Below are positions 36,512 through 45,544 of a stretch of 64,000 nt of DNA, in pieces (within the stretch, counting starts at the first letter, position 1; every line of letters begins with the position of its first letter). The translations under genes were made by a program, and so were the position numbers. Source of the stretch: CAZSNT01 sp964607765 (GTDB lineage Bacteria > Verrucomicrobiota > Lentisphaeria > Oligosphaerales > JABHEG01); the NCBI GenBank assembly GCA_964607765.1, contig CAZSNT010000019.1:1-64000 (forward strand). Reading direction: 5' to 3'. Under the pieces are notes generated by a model. The model was not told the origin of the DNA and did not search any database. It saw only the letters and a list, made by a program, of their open reading frames with translations.

Positions 36512-36586
36512 TTTCGAGCACTTTAGCTCGATATGTGATCATAACCGATCAAAAACATTCTCTTCTGGCTGGCTTTCGAGCATTTA
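36512..36586 (+). promoter_or_regulatory. Candidate DeoR-type operators upstream of the dehydrogenase operon
   Basis: TTTCGAGCA occurs at 36512-36520 and 36574-36582, 62 bp apart, each followed by a T/A-rich tail (CTTTA and TTTAT). The first copy also forms a CGAGC/GCTCG hairpin (36515-36530). The reverse, TGCTCGAAA, resembles half sites of GlpR/DeoR-family repressors. They precede the DeoR-type gene by 41 to 115 bp. Confidence 0.45.
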
Positions 36587-36626
36587 TTGTCTATATTTAC
36601 AGGACAAACGCACGAAAGTGACAGTT

Positions 36627-37412
36627 ATGGGCGAACATCGATTACTCACAGCCGAACGAGAGCAGAAGATTCTGCAACTGCTTGGCGACTCCCGTGTCAT
36701 GGCGGTCAGCGATCTGAGCGCGGCGCTCGAGGTCTCTGAAGCGACCATTCGTCGGGATCTCCAGAGCATGCACGAGCGGAAGCTGCTTCAGCGCGTGCGT
36801 GGGGGCGCGACATTGGGAGTTCTGACGCGCGAGGAGCCGCTCTTCACAGACAAGGAGGGGCAGCAGGCCGCTGAGAAGGTGCGCATCGCCCGGGCTGCTC
36901 TGGCCTTGATCGAAGACCACGACACGATCTACCTCGATGGCGGCAGTACGGTCCTGACCCTTGCCCGGATGTTGGATTCTCGGCGCGGTCTGACGGTTGT
37001 CACCAACTCGCTCATGGCCGCGGCCGTGCTGATGAACTCACGTCATCGACTTATTCTCGTCGGCGGGGAGTTTCGTGGCCGCAGCCGGACGCTTGTTGGG
37101 CCGTTGAGTGCAGCGGTCGTCCAGGGTCTCATCATGGACAAAGCGTTCATGGGGACGATCGGGTTTTCGATTCCGGACGGCATGACGACAACCGACCCGA
37201 GTGAGGCGTTCACCAAAGAGCAGATTCTACAGCGTGCGAATCAGGTTGTTCTCCTCGCGGACAGCAGCAAGTTGGGGGTTCCGTCCTTTGCTCGGAGCGG
37301 CTCCCTCGACGACGTCGACATTCTGGTGACGGATGCCATCGACGAGAGCATGCAGCGTGAGTTGGAGAGTTATGGGGTTCGCGTGATGATCGCGCCCGCG
37401 GAGACGAGATGA
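36627..37412 (+). CDS. DeoR/GlpR-family transcriptional regulator
   Basis: About 261 residues from ATG 36627; the open frame continues upstream but without a ribosome site. Residues 5-60 are the DeoR helix-turn-helix (AEREQKILQLLGDSRVMAVS, DLSAALEVSEATIRRDLQSM) with the RVRGGA linker. Residues 75-235 are the sugar-phosphate-isomerase-like effector domain (YLDGGSTVLTLARML, VTNSLMAAAVL, LVGGEFRGRSRTLVGP, DKAFMGTIGF). Such regulators sense phosphorylated sugars or polyols. It is 42 bp upstream of the E2 gene on the same strand, so it likely controls the dehydrogenase operon and itself through the repeats at 36512-36586. Confidence 0.93.
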   Translation: MGEHRLLTAEREQKILQLLGDSRVMAVSDLSAALEVSEATIRRDLQSMHERKLLQRVRGGATLGVLTREEPLFTDKEGQQAAEKVRIARAALALIEDHDTIYLDGGSTVLTLARMLDSRRGLTVVTNSLMAAAVLMNSRHRLILVGGEFRGRSRTLVGPLSAAVVQGLIMDKAFMGTIGFSIPDGMTTTDPSEAFTKEQILQRANQVVLLADSSKLGVPSFARSGSLDDVDILVTDAIDESMQRELESYGVRVMIAPAETR

Positions 37413-37454
37413 AGCGCCCGAATGACCGGGCGGCAATAACAAGAGGTTCATGGA

Positions 37455-38837
37455 ATGGCGACACCAGTGTTGATGCCGAAGGAGGGGAACACGGTTGAGG
37501 AATGCGTCCTGACCGCCTGGAAGAAGCAGGTCGGCGACCGTGTCAGTGCGGGTGAGCTGATTGCCGAGATCGAGACCGACAAGGCTGCCTTCGAAGTGGA
37601 ATCGCCCGCGGACGGCGAGATCCTGGCAACGTTCTGGGAAGAAGGGGACCTCGTTCCCGTCCTCGTCAACATCTGTGTGATCGGGGAAGCCGGCGAAGAC
37701 ATCGGACCGTTCCGTCCCGATGGCACGGAGCCTGCAAGCGCAGCCGAAGCGCCCCCCGCGGCAGCCGAAGAGCCGGTTGCGGAGGCCGTCGCTCCCGCGG
37801 CTGCCCCCGCCGGGGCTGCACCCGCGGCGGCGGCGCCAGCGGCCGACAATGCGCCTCTCAGTCCGCGCGCCAGACGGTTCCTGGCCGAGCACCCCTTCCA
37901 GCTCCCCAGCATCCAAGGTTCGGGAGCGGGCGGCCGCATCATGGAAAAGGACGTGATGGCAGCCTATCAGGCGGCCCCGAAGCTGTCACCGGTGGCGGCA
38001 CAGATGCTGGCCGAAGGCGTTGCCGCACCGGCCGCCGGCAGCGGTGTTGGCGGACGGATTCTCAGCGGGGACATGGGCAAGGCTGCACCCGCGACCGGCG
38101 CGGCGCCTGCAGCGGCAGCGGCTCCGGCAGCTGCGGTCGAGGAAATGGAGGTCAAGAAGCTCAGTAACATGCGCAAAATCATCGCTGAGCGGATGCTGGA
38201 CTCCCTGAGCACGACCGCCCAGTACACCCTGACCACTGACGTTGACGCGACCGGGCTTCTCGCCTTGCGCAAGCGCATAAAGGCGGCCTGTGAGACGATG
38301 GATGTGGGCAACATCAACATCACCGACATGGTCGTGTTCGCTACGATCCAGGCTCTGAAGCTGCATCCCGAGGTCAACGCGTGCTTCGTGAACGGCGAAA
38401 TGCACGAGTACAACGCGGTGCACATGGCGATCGCCTGCGACACGCCTCGCGGCCTGATGGTGCCGGTGATGTTCAACAGCGACCAGATGAGCCTGCGCCA
38501 GGTCTCCGAGACGATCAAGCAGTACGTCTCCGAGGCCATGCAGGGCACGATCAACCCCGACCTGCTCAACGGCGGCACCTTCACAGTGTCGAACGTCGGC
38601 TCGATGGGGATCAAGACGTTCACGCCGGTGTTGAACAAGCCGCAGGTCGCCATCCTGGGTGTCGGCGCCACGGAGTTGAAGCCGGTGCGCCGCAACGGTG
38701 ACGTGGTGTTCGTCGATCACATGCATCTGTCGCTGACGGCGAACCACATGGTTCTCGACGGGGCGCCCGGGGCGCGATTCCTCAAGACGCTGCGGACGAT
38801 CATCGAGGACTTTGAGCTCTACTGCCTGGCGTCATAG
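37455..38837 (+). CDS. Dihydrolipoamide acyltransferase (E2 of a 2-oxoacid dehydrogenase complex)
   Basis: A 460-residue protein. The lipoyl domain is residues 1-78 with the lipoylated lysine at K43 (ETDKAAF). An Ala/Pro linker covers 95-133. An E1/E3-binding domain lies at about 135-168 (LSPRARRFLAEH, GSGAGGRIMEKDV). A second similar segment is at 177-208 (LSPVAAQMLAEG, GSGVGGRILSGD), so there may be two binding domains where one is usual. The catalytic domain runs from 231 to the end, with H431 and D435 in HMVLDG. It transfers the acyl group to CoA in a cytoplasmic complex with the E3 and E1 encoded next. AGAGG precedes ATG 37455. Confidence 0.93.
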   Translation: MATPVLMPKEGNTVEECVLTAWKKQVGDRVSAGELIAEIETDKAAFEVESPADGEILATFWEEGDLVPVLVNICVIGEAGEDIGPFRPDGTEPASAAEAPPAAAEEPVAEAVAPAAAPAGAAPAAAAPAADNAPLSPRARRFLAEHPFQLPSIQGSGAGGRIMEKDVMAAYQAAPKLSPVAAQMLAEGVAAPAAGSGVGGRILSGDMGKAAPATGAAPAAAAAPAAAVEEMEVKKLSNMRKIIAERMLDSLSTTAQYTLTTDVDATGLLALRKRIKAACETMDVGNINITDMVVFATIQALKLHPEVNACFVNGEMHEYNAVHMAIACDTPRGLMVPVMFNSDQMSLRQVSETIKQYVSEAMQGTINPDLLNGGTFTVSNVGSMGIKTFTPVLNKPQVAILGVGATELKPVRRNGDVVFVDHMHLSLTANHMVLDGAPGARFLKTLRTIIEDFELYCLAS

Positions 38838-38899
38838 ACGGTGGCGGCGGGTAGCGCGACAACGGACTTCCAAGCAGGCGCAACAGGAGCGTGATAACG

Positions 38900-40240
38900 A
38901 TGTACGATCTGATGGTAATCGGGGCAGGCCCCGGCGGCTACGAAGCGGCTGCTTACGCGGCCAAGATGGGCAAGACGGTGGCCCTGTTCGAGAAGCAGGC
39001 TCTGGGCGGCACCTGCCTGAACGTGGGCTGTATCCCGACCAAGACGCTGCTGCGTTCGGCGCGCGCCCTCGCGGACTGCGAAGAGGCCGGGAAGTACGGC
39101 GTGAGCGTCGGTGAGCCCACGTTTGACATGAAGAAGGTGCAGGCGCGCAAGAAGAAGGTCGTTGGCGCCCTCTGCAAAGGTGTCGCCGGCATGCTCAAGA
39201 ACAGCGGCGTCGAGGTCATCAAGGCCGCGGCCGAGATCGTCGCGCGTGGTCAGATCAAAGCCGACGGCAAGATCTACGACGGCCAGAACATCCTGATCGC
39301 GACGGGATCGGTTCCGGCCGTGCCCCCGATCCCCGGGATCGACTCAGAGAGCGTGCTCGACTCGACCGGGATCCTCGAGCTCGAAGACGTCCCGGAGTCC
39401 CTCGTCGTGATTGGCGGCGGCGTGATCGGCCTCGAGTTCGCCTGTTTCTTCGCGGAGTTGGGCACGGCTGTGACCGTGGTCGAGATGCTGCCCAAAATCG
39501 CGCCCGTGGTCGACAGCGAGATCGCGAAGCGCCTCATGTCCGGCATGAAGAAATCCGGCGTGACTTTCCATCTTTCCAGCATGGTCACACGGATCGACGG
39601 CAACGCGCTCACGTTCAAGGACGCCAAGGGCGAGGAGACGACGCTCGAAGGCACCTACATCCTCAACGCCACCGGGCGCATGCCGGTGACGGACGGTCTC
39701 GGGCTCGAGGCGGTCGGGGTCGAGACGGACCGCCGCAACGTGAAGACCGACGCGTTCGGCAAGACGAACGTTCCGGGCATTTGGGCCTGCGGCGACGTAA
39801 CCGGCCGCTGCCTGCTGGCGCACTCCGCGACCCGCGAAGGGATCGTGGCGGTCAACAACATGTTCGGGAAGCCGGACCGGATGCGTTTCGACGCGATTCC
39901 GTCAGTGATCTACACCCACCCCGAAGTCGCCAGTGTCGGCCCGACCGAGGACCAGCTCAAGGAAGCGGGGGTTGCGTACAAGAAGGTGTCGCTGCCGATG
40001 GCGATCGCCGGCCGGTTTATGGTCGAGTACGAGGGTCATTCCGGGACGGTCAAGGCGCTCGTCGGCGAGGAGTATAATCAGGTGCTGGCCGTGCACATGA
40101 TCGGCGGCGCCTGCGGTGAGTTCATCGCGTCTGCGGCGGCGATGGTCGAGCTCGAACTGTGTGTCGATGATGTCAGAGAGATCGTGTTCCCGCACCCGAC
40201 CGTGTCGGAGGCGCTCAAAGAAACGATCATTCATGCCTAG
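38900..40240 (+). CDS. lpdA: Dihydrolipoamide dehydrogenase (E3)
   Basis: About 446 residues from ATG 38900, chosen over a GTG at 38891 because AGGAG lies 10 bases upstream of the ATG and only one base upstream of the GTG. The FAD site is VIGAGPGGYEAA, the redox disulfide GGTCLNVGCIPTK, the NAD site VIGGGVIGLEFA, and the C-terminal catalytic His-Glu FPHPTVSEALKE. It reoxidises the dihydrolipoyl group of E2 with NAD+. It lies 62 bp after E2 and 51 bp before E1 in the same operon. Confidence 0.95.
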   Translation: MYDLMVIGAGPGGYEAAAYAAKMGKTVALFEKQALGGTCLNVGCIPTKTLLRSARALADCEEAGKYGVSVGEPTFDMKKVQARKKKVVGALCKGVAGMLKNSGVEVIKAAAEIVARGQIKADGKIYDGQNILIATGSVPAVPPIPGIDSESVLDSTGILELEDVPESLVVIGGGVIGLEFACFFAELGTAVTVVEMLPKIAPVVDSEIAKRLMSGMKKSGVTFHLSSMVTRIDGNALTFKDAKGEETTLEGTYILNATGRMPVTDGLGLEAVGVETDRRNVKTDAFGKTNVPGIWACGDVTGRCLLAHSATREGIVAVNNMFGKPDRMRFDAIPSVIYTHPEVASVGPTEDQLKEAGVAYKKVSLPMAIAGRFMVEYEGHSGTVKALVGEEYNQVLAVHMIGGACGEFIASAAAMVELELCVDDVREIVFPHPTVSEALKETIIHA

Positions 40241-40291
40241 CCAAGCGAAGTGAATCAGCCTGAATCCTAGATAGAAACAGGAGTCGATCCC

Positions 40292-42754
40292 ATGCCCAAG
40301 GTGCAGGAAATCCATCCGGAGCAGATCTTTGCTCCCGGAAAGATCACGTTCAAGACGATCCCGGTCAATGCCTATAAGAAGACCATTGCCCAGGAGCAGA
40401 AGCTCTTCTCGACTGAGGACTTCGCCGCGATCTACCACGACATGTGCGTGTGCCGTGAGTTTGAGAACATCATCAACGACATCAAGCGCGAAGGCTCATA
40501 CAAGGGCTTGGTCTACAACCACGCCGGCCCCGCGCACTTGTCCATGGGCCAGGAATCGGCCGCTGTCGGCCAGGCCTTCGCCCTGACGGTCGACGACTGC
40601 ATCTTCGGCTCGCACCGCAGCCACAGTGAAATCCTGGCCAAGGGGTTGTCCGCCATCCGCCAACTGGATGACAGGACTCTCATGGACATCATGGAAGGCT
40701 TCTTCGACGGCATGGCGCTCAAGGTCGTCGAGAAGGGGCACAAGGGGACAGTCAAGGAACTGGCTCGGAAGTTCCTCGTCTACGGTGCGTACGCCGAGAT
40801 CTTTGCCCGCGTCGCCGGCTTCAACAAGGGCTGGGGTGGGTCGATGCACTGTTTCTTCATCCCCTTCGGCATCTATCCGAACAACGCGATAGTCGGCGGC
40901 TCCGGTTCCGTGGCCCCGGGCGGCGCGCTCTTCAAGGCCGTCAATCACAAGCCCGGCATCGTTGTTGCCAACATCGGTGACGCGTCCTTTGGCTGCGGCC
41001 CGGTCTGGGAAGGCATCTGCTTCGCCACGATGGCACAGTACCGGGAGCTGTGGGACGAGGTCCACGGCGGCGGTTTGCCCTACATCATCAACTGCTTCAA
41101 CAACCAGTACGGCATGGGCGGTCAAACCAACGGCGAGACCATGGGCTACGAGTTCCTGGCCCGTCTCGGCGCCGGCGTGAACCCGGATCAACTGCACGCC
41201 GAGCGCATCAACGGCTATGACCCGTTGGCCGTGATCGACGCGATGAAGCGCAAGAAGAAGATCATCGAGAAGGGCGAAGGCCCGGTGCTGCTCGATACCG
41301 TCACCTACCGTCTCAGTGGTCACTCACCGTCGGACGCCTCGAGTTACCGCTCCAAAGAAGAGCTCGACCGCTTCATGGAAGCCGATGCCATCCCGGCCTA
41401 CGCGAAGAAGCTCGCCGACAACAAGATCATCTCCGCCGATGAACTGGCTGCGCTCAAGGAAGATGTCGACAAGATGGTGTTCGACATGTTCGGCCTGGCG
41501 GTTGACCTGGACGTGTCCCCGCGCGAAACCTTCGATTCGACGTTCTGCGACAGTGTGCTGTTCTCCAACCAGAAGGTGGAAGCCTTTGACGACCGCGAAC
41601 CGGAAGTCAACCATCCGATGGAAGAGAACCCGCGGGTGAAGCAGATCTCCAGGAAAGCACGCTATGCCTACGACAAGAATGGCAAGAAGCTGTCGGACAT
41701 GAAGGTCTACAACTACCGCGACGCTATTTTCGAGGCGATGATGCACCGTTTCTACATCGATCCGACCATGGTCGCGTTCGGTGAAGAGAACCGTGATTGG
41801 GGCGGAGCGTTCGCCTGCTACCGCGGCATGACCGAAGCGCTCCCGTACCACCGCCTCTTCAATTCCCCTATCTCCGAGGCCGCGATCGTCGGGGCTGCGG
41901 TCGGCTACGCCATGTCCGGCGGCCGGGCGGTGGCCGAGCTGATGTACTGCGACTTCCTCGGGCGTGCCGGTGACGAGGTCTTCAACCAGCTCTCGAAGTG
42001 GCAGGCCATGTCCGGCGGCATTCTGAAGATGCCGGTGGTGCTACGCATCTCCGTCGGTGCCAAGTACGGCGCCCAGCACTCACAGGAATGGTCCGCGCTC
42101 GTGAACCATATTCCAGGCTTGAAAGTGGTCTATCCGGTCACCCCCTACGATGCGAAGGGCATGCTGAATGCCGCGCTCGCGGGAACCGACCCGGTGATCT
42201 TCCTGGAAAGCCAGAAGTGCTACACCTACGGCGAAATGTTCGTCGAAGAAGGCGTCCCGGCAGACTACTACGAGGTCGATCTCTCCGAGCCGGCCTTGCG
42301 TCGCGAAGGCAGCGACCTGACGATCATCACATTGGGCCCAACACTCTACAAGGCCCTCGATGTTGCGGACGTGCTTGAGCAGGATTACGGCGTCAGCTGC
42401 GAAGTCATCGACATGCGCGCGGTCACCCCGCTCAACTACGATCTGCTCGTTGCCTCCGTCAACAAGACCGGCAAGGTCCTACTGGCTTCGGATTCCGTCG
42501 AGCGCGGGTCCACGATGCAGAATGTGGCGGCGAACCTGACCCAGCTGGCATTCGACAGTCTGGACGCCCCGCCGGTTGTCCTCGGCGCCCGCAACTGGGT
42601 AACCCCTGGGGCCGAGCTCGAGCAGATGTTCTTCCCGCAGGACAGCTGGTTCCTGGATTCTATCCACGAGCGCATCATGCCGCTCAAGGACTACACGCCG
42701 GAGACCAACCGGACACTGGCGGAGCTCGCGCGCCGCAGTCGTTTGGGAGTCTGA
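40292..42754 (+). CDS. Fused E1 alpha-beta of a thiamine-dependent 2-oxoacid (or acetoin) dehydrogenase
   Basis: An 820-residue protein. Residues about 50-420 match E1 alpha, with the thiamine diphosphate motif GDASFGCG (near 229) to NCFNNQYGMGG (near 267) and the phosphorylation-loop-like YRLSGHSPSD. Residues about 470-815 match E1 beta (FGEENRDWGGAFACYRG, SPISEAAIVGAAVGYA, QHSQEWSALV). The subunits are usually separate; fusion occurs in some lineages. It decarboxylates the 2-oxoacid and passes the acyl group to E2. Pyruvate is the simplest substrate, but the AcoA/AcoB-like arrangement and a DeoR-type regulator leave acetoin or another oxoacid open. AGGAG is 8 bases before the ATG. A strong terminator follows. 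Confidence 0.93.
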   Translation: MPKVQEIHPEQIFAPGKITFKTIPVNAYKKTIAQEQKLFSTEDFAAIYHDMCVCREFENIINDIKREGSYKGLVYNHAGPAHLSMGQESAAVGQAFALTVDDCIFGSHRSHSEILAKGLSAIRQLDDRTLMDIMEGFFDGMALKVVEKGHKGTVKELARKFLVYGAYAEIFARVAGFNKGWGGSMHCFFIPFGIYPNNAIVGGSGSVAPGGALFKAVNHKPGIVVANIGDASFGCGPVWEGICFATMAQYRELWDEVHGGGLPYIINCFNNQYGMGGQTNGETMGYEFLARLGAGVNPDQLHAERINGYDPLAVIDAMKRKKKIIEKGEGPVLLDTVTYRLSGHSPSDASSYRSKEELDRFMEADAIPAYAKKLADNKIISADELAALKEDVDKMVFDMFGLAVDLDVSPRETFDSTFCDSVLFSNQKVEAFDDREPEVNHPMEENPRVKQISRKARYAYDKNGKKLSDMKVYNYRDAIFEAMMHRFYIDPTMVAFGEENRDWGGAFACYRGMTEALPYHRLFNSPISEAAIVGAAVGYAMSGGRAVAELMYCDFLGRAGDEVFNQLSKWQAMSGGILKMPVVLRISVGAKYGAQHSQEWSALVNHIPGLKVVYPVTPYDAKGMLNAALAGTDPVIFLESQKCYTYGEMFVEEGVPADYYEVDLSEPALRREGSDLTIITLGPTLYKALDVADVLEQDYGVSCEVIDMRAVTPLNYDLLVASVNKTGKVLLASDSVERGSTMQNVAANLTQLAFDSLDAPPVVLGARNWVTPGAELEQMFFPQDSWFLDSIHERIMPLKDYTPETNRTLAELARRSRLGV

Positions 42755-42795
42755 TCGGAAGTTAATCCGTGGGTCGTTTCCGCGACCGCAACGAG

Positions 42796-42842
42796 ACCGG
42801 GAGTTGCGCCTGCCCTCTGGCGCGGCTCCCGGTTTCTGTTTT
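42796..42842 (+). terminator. Rho-independent terminator of the dehydrogenase operon
   Basis: ACCGGGAGTTGCGCC pairs with GGCGCGGCTCCCGGT (8 bp perfect, then wobble and 5 more pairs) around an 8-base loop, followed by TTCTGTTTT. It lies 42 bp after the E1 stop. Confidence 0.85.
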
Positions 42843-42957
42843 CGCTGCCGTGCAACACGCGGGCATCAACCCGACCGTACGTACGCGGCGAGACATGTAT
42901 CTGCGCACACGTCCACCGTTCCCGTCGCCGTTCGCGTCAAGACGCGACCATAACGGG

Positions 42958-43012
42958 GGGCGGCAACGCTTCGAGGCGTCTCATGGCCAGACGGGGCCTC
43001 CAACAGCCAACG
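42958..43012. repeat. Dispersed ~55-bp repeat, copy A
   Basis: Nearly identical to 44268-44323 (GGCGGCAACGCTTCGAGG and on through GGCCTCCAACA). Copy B includes the stop codon of ATPase copy 3; here the same LLEAP-encoding stretch stands alone on the minus strand with no gene. The 42843-43306 stretch has no gene: it holds this repeat and the large hairpin at 43059-43243. Confidence 0.8.
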
Positions 43013-43058
43013 CGAAGAGGGGATGGGGACAGGACAGGCAACCGCGACCCCGGGGCAG

Positions 43059-43243
43059 CTACTCTTCATCCCGCTCCTCATCCCGCTCTTCATCCAAACG
43101 GCTTAACCGCAAATCACGGCATCCCTGGGGATGTGTGCGTGTCCGGAAGAGGGCGAGCGGGCGTGGCCTGCCGGAAGCCTGGACCAGGGCGGATTGGCCG
43201 GGAGGAAGATGAAGAGCGGGATGAAGAGCGGGATGAAGAGTAG
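43059..43243. repeat. Large inverted repeat of 12-bp units
   Basis: Arms 43059-43095 and 43207-43243 are complementary at about 35 of 37 positions. Each arm is three tandem copies of GATGAAGAGCGG or its complement. The loop is about 110 bp. Convergent genes flank it (dehydrogenase operon and toxin gene), so a bidirectional termination or boundary role is possible. Confidence 0.8.
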
Positions 43244-43306
43244 GGAGGACGGGCAAAGGTGATACGGTCCCGAGCCATTGTATCTGCGGGCACGTCCGTA
43301 ACGCGA

Positions 43307-43807
43307 TCAGGCGTCCGCGTCGACATCCTCTCCGGCCAGTCGCAGAACAGCCGCGGCCGTACCTGCGCTGACATGGAACCGGAGTCCCTGCAGGCGCTTG
43401 ATCAGGGGAGCAACCGCAGGGATCAAGGCGGCGCGCTTCGCGTCAAGCAGGACACCGAGAGTGCCGCGCAATGGGATGCCCAAGCCCACGGCAAGACGTC
43501 GCCCCATGGCGTCGTCGATGATGACCAGCGGATCCTCGGACTCCAACGCCAAGGCAAGGACGGACGCCTCCCCCATGCCCAGGTCGACGGCAAGCCGCAG
43601 CTCAGCGGGAGCGGGAAGCGGCCGGATGTCCATCCAGACGTATTGCTTGGGATCGGGAACGTCGTAGCCAAGCCGTCGCCCTTCAGCGAGCTCCTCGACC
43701 ACGGGAACAGGCACAGTCACGCGCTCGACCAAGCGCGGCAGCAGATCCAGCAAGCCAAGCTGGTGAAGGTACTGCAGCGGGGACGTGTTGACGATGACCT
43801 CAGGCAA
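43307..43807 (-). CDS. DUF3368 PIN-like toxin
   Basis: A 166-residue protein with the DUF3368/PIN-like layout: VIVNTSPLQYLHQLG at the start (first acidic-site strand with Asn in place of the usual Asp), VVEELAEGR, LGMGEASVLALALE and VIIDDAMGRRLAVGLG with paired Asp, then GVLLDAKR. Such proteins are putative ribonucleases. Its start overlaps the upstream UPF0175 gene by 8 bp, the standard toxin-antitoxin arrangement. Confidence 0.88.
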   Translation of the reverse strand: MPEVIVNTSPLQYLHQLGLLDLLPRLVERVTVPVPVVEELAEGRRLGYDVPDPKQYVWMDIRPLPAPAELRLAVDLGMGEASVLALALESEDPLVIIDDAMGRRLAVGLGIPLRGTLGVLLDAKRAALIPAVAPLIKRLQGLRFHVSAGTAAAVLRLAGEDVDADA

Positions 43808-44057
43808 GCGCTGTCTCCTGCCTCAGATCCTCTTCTGTCAGCGAGAACGAATCCACCCCATAATCTGCCAGGCGCGACAGGAAGACAACCCGCGGCACAC
43901 CAGCCAGCTTCGCGGCCGCACCGGACGAGAGCTTACCGAGCTCGTAGAGCTTCGCCGCGGCAGCCAGACGCACCTCGTTGCCGGCTTCCCGGTCAGAGCC
44001 GCCCAGTGCCAGGAACGTCTCTGCCGGAATATCAAGAAGAAGCTGACTCATGGCCAT
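43800..44057 (-). CDS. UPF0175 family antitoxin
   Basis: An 85-residue protein. EVRLAAAAKLYELGKLSSGAAAKLAGVPRVVFLSRLADYGVD (in two parts) is the UPF0175 helix-turn-helix-like core, followed by the acidic tail LTEEDLRQE. AGGAAAGG precedes ATG 44057. It is the first gene of the pair and is expected to bind and neutralise the DUF3368 partner and repress the operon. Confidence 0.9.
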   Translation of the reverse strand: MAMSQLLLDIPAETFLALGGSDREAGNEVRLAAAAKLYELGKLSSGAAAKLAGVPRVVFLSRLADYGVDSFSLTEEDLRQETALA

Positions 44058-44267
44058 CGGCCCTTTCCTGGCTGCAAAAGTCTACGTCTAATCTACCGCG
44101 AAGCCGGGCGGGGCTCAAATGCCGAAGCAGAGAGGAAGCACGTCGATGATCGCCCGCCACGCCACATCAACAACCATGACACAACCGTGGAACAACCCGG
44201 GGGGACGGGTCAGGGGGGGGCAGCGGTGTCCCCTCGCCCTCCTGTGACTTGGCTTGCTCTCACCTGC

Positions 44268-44323
44268 GGGCGGCAACGCTTCGAGGCGTCTCATGGCCAG
44301 ACGGGGGCCTCCAACAACCAACG
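44268..44323. repeat. Dispersed ~55-bp repeat, copy B, overlapping an ATPase 3' end
   Basis: Matches 42958-43012 except for an extra G and small changes. The extra G shifts the minus-strand frame so that LLEAPVWP ends in TGA at 44291, giving ATPase copy 3 its C terminus. The gene-free 44058-44267 stretch upstream contains G-rich runs and nothing else recognisable. Confidence 0.8.
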
Positions 44324-45544
44324 CCAAGTGGGCACTATCTGCGCCTGGCGCCCTGCCACGTCGACCTCTTCCTGTTGGTTGTAAGTCAACAGTACGCCCC
44401 GGGCGTCGGGGAACAGGCTCATCGCCGCCGCCAATCCGGCCAACTCCCGGTGACGATTGCCCTCATGCAACTCCACGCACACCTGCACAGCCAGGACCAC
44501 CGCGCCCCGGTCAACCACCAGGAAATCGCACTCGCCTCGGTCACGGTGGAAGTGGATGTGGCCCGGTCGCCGACACAGCTCCAGATGCACCAGATTTTCC
44601 AGCGCTTTGCCGCGGTCTTCCGAGAAGCGGAACGCTACGCGGTTGCGCAGCCCGGTATCGATGACATAGATCTTCTTGCCGGCTACATGCTGTTTCTTCA
44701 GAGAGCAGTCATACCTGCGGACTTCGAAAGCCAGGTAGGCCTGCTCGAGGAACCCTACATAGTCGCTGACTGTTGTCGGGCTTGCTATGCCCAATGCTCG
44801 CTGTACGCTCCTGTAGGTCATGTCCCCGGTGAAGTTCGTGAACAGATAGTGCGCCAGCAATTGGAACGTGCGGACCTCGCGGATTGAGAAACGCGCGACG
44901 ATGTCGCGAAAGATCACGTCGTCGTAGATGCGCGTCAGGAAATCGTCTTCACGGTAGCTCAGATACTCGGGGAAACCGCCCTCGGCCAGGTATTCGTCGA
45001 ATACCCGCAAGATCGCCGCCTTGGCGCGGGTACTTCGCCCGGCCGCCTCGACGCCGGCAAACGCCAGCACTTCCCGGAAAGAGAACGGGTACAATTCCAG
45101 GGCCTGATACCGGCCTGTCAGGTGTGTCCCCAGTTCCGTGCTCAGGAGACGCGCGTTGGAGCCCGTCAAGTAGACTTTCCACCCGTCGTCATGCACCCGG
45201 CGAATGAACCGCTCCCAATGCAACACGTTCTGGATCTCGTCGAGCAGCAGTACACGTCCGTGGCCTCCTTTCTCGAAGACCAGCATGAGCTCCTCGAAGT
45301 TCTCCACCTCAAACCGGATCAGACGCTCGTCGTCGAAGTTGAGGTAGTGGAACCCGTCCCCCAGTTCGTTGGCTATCTGTCGCAGCAGCGTGGACTTGCC
45401 GCAACGACGGACGCCCGTGATCGCCACGACCTGCCCGTGGTCCCGATGCCGTTGCCAATCGACTTCCCGAGGGACGCCCAAGGGTCGCGCAAGGAAGCGT
45501 TCACGCTGATCCGCCACCAGATCCGACAATCGCAAGACATCCAT
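44291..45544 (-). CDS. AAA family ATPase with DUF4143 domain (copy 3)
   Basis: About 417 residues from ATG 45544, preceded by AGGTGG; a TTG upstream would add seven residues. Walker A (TGVRRCGKST) is near residues 43-52, Walker B (GRVLLLDEIQN) near 99-109, with the sensor TGSNARLLSTELG. DUF4143 covers the second half, with the nuclease-like core (ECDFLVV, LAVQVCVEL). A VRxxQLLAHYLFTN helix is typical of the family. The C-terminal residues come from a dispersed repeat. It is a stand-alone gene of unknown function, the third of its type in the window. Confidence 0.9.
   Translation of the reverse strand: MDVLRLSDLVADQRERFLARPLGVPREVDWQRHRDHGQVVAITGVRRCGKSTLLRQIANELGDGFHYLNFDDERLIRFEVENFEELMLVFEKGGHGRVLLLDEIQNVLHWERFIRRVHDDGWKVYLTGSNARLLSTELGTHLTGRYQALELYPFSFREVLAFAGVEAAGRSTRAKAAILRVFDEYLAEGGFPEYLSYREDDFLTRIYDDVIFRDIVARFSIREVRTFQLLAHYLFTNFTGDMTYRSVQRALGIASPTTVSDYVGFLEQAYLAFEVRRYDCSLKKQHVAGKKIYVIDTGLRNRVAFRFSEDRGKALENLVHLELCRRPGHIHFHRDRGECDFLVVDRGAVVLAVQVCVELHEGNRHRELAGLAAAMSLFPDARGVLLTYNQQEEVDVAGRQAQIVPTWRWLLEAPVWP

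Noticed and set aside
42866..43093. Small minus-strand gene over the dispersed repeat
   Set aside because: It consists of repeat sequence and one arm of the large hairpin, without ribosome site or family match.
44205..44225. G-rich run as a regulatory quadruplex
   Set aside because: Only short G-runs without four clear tracts and no link to a promoter.
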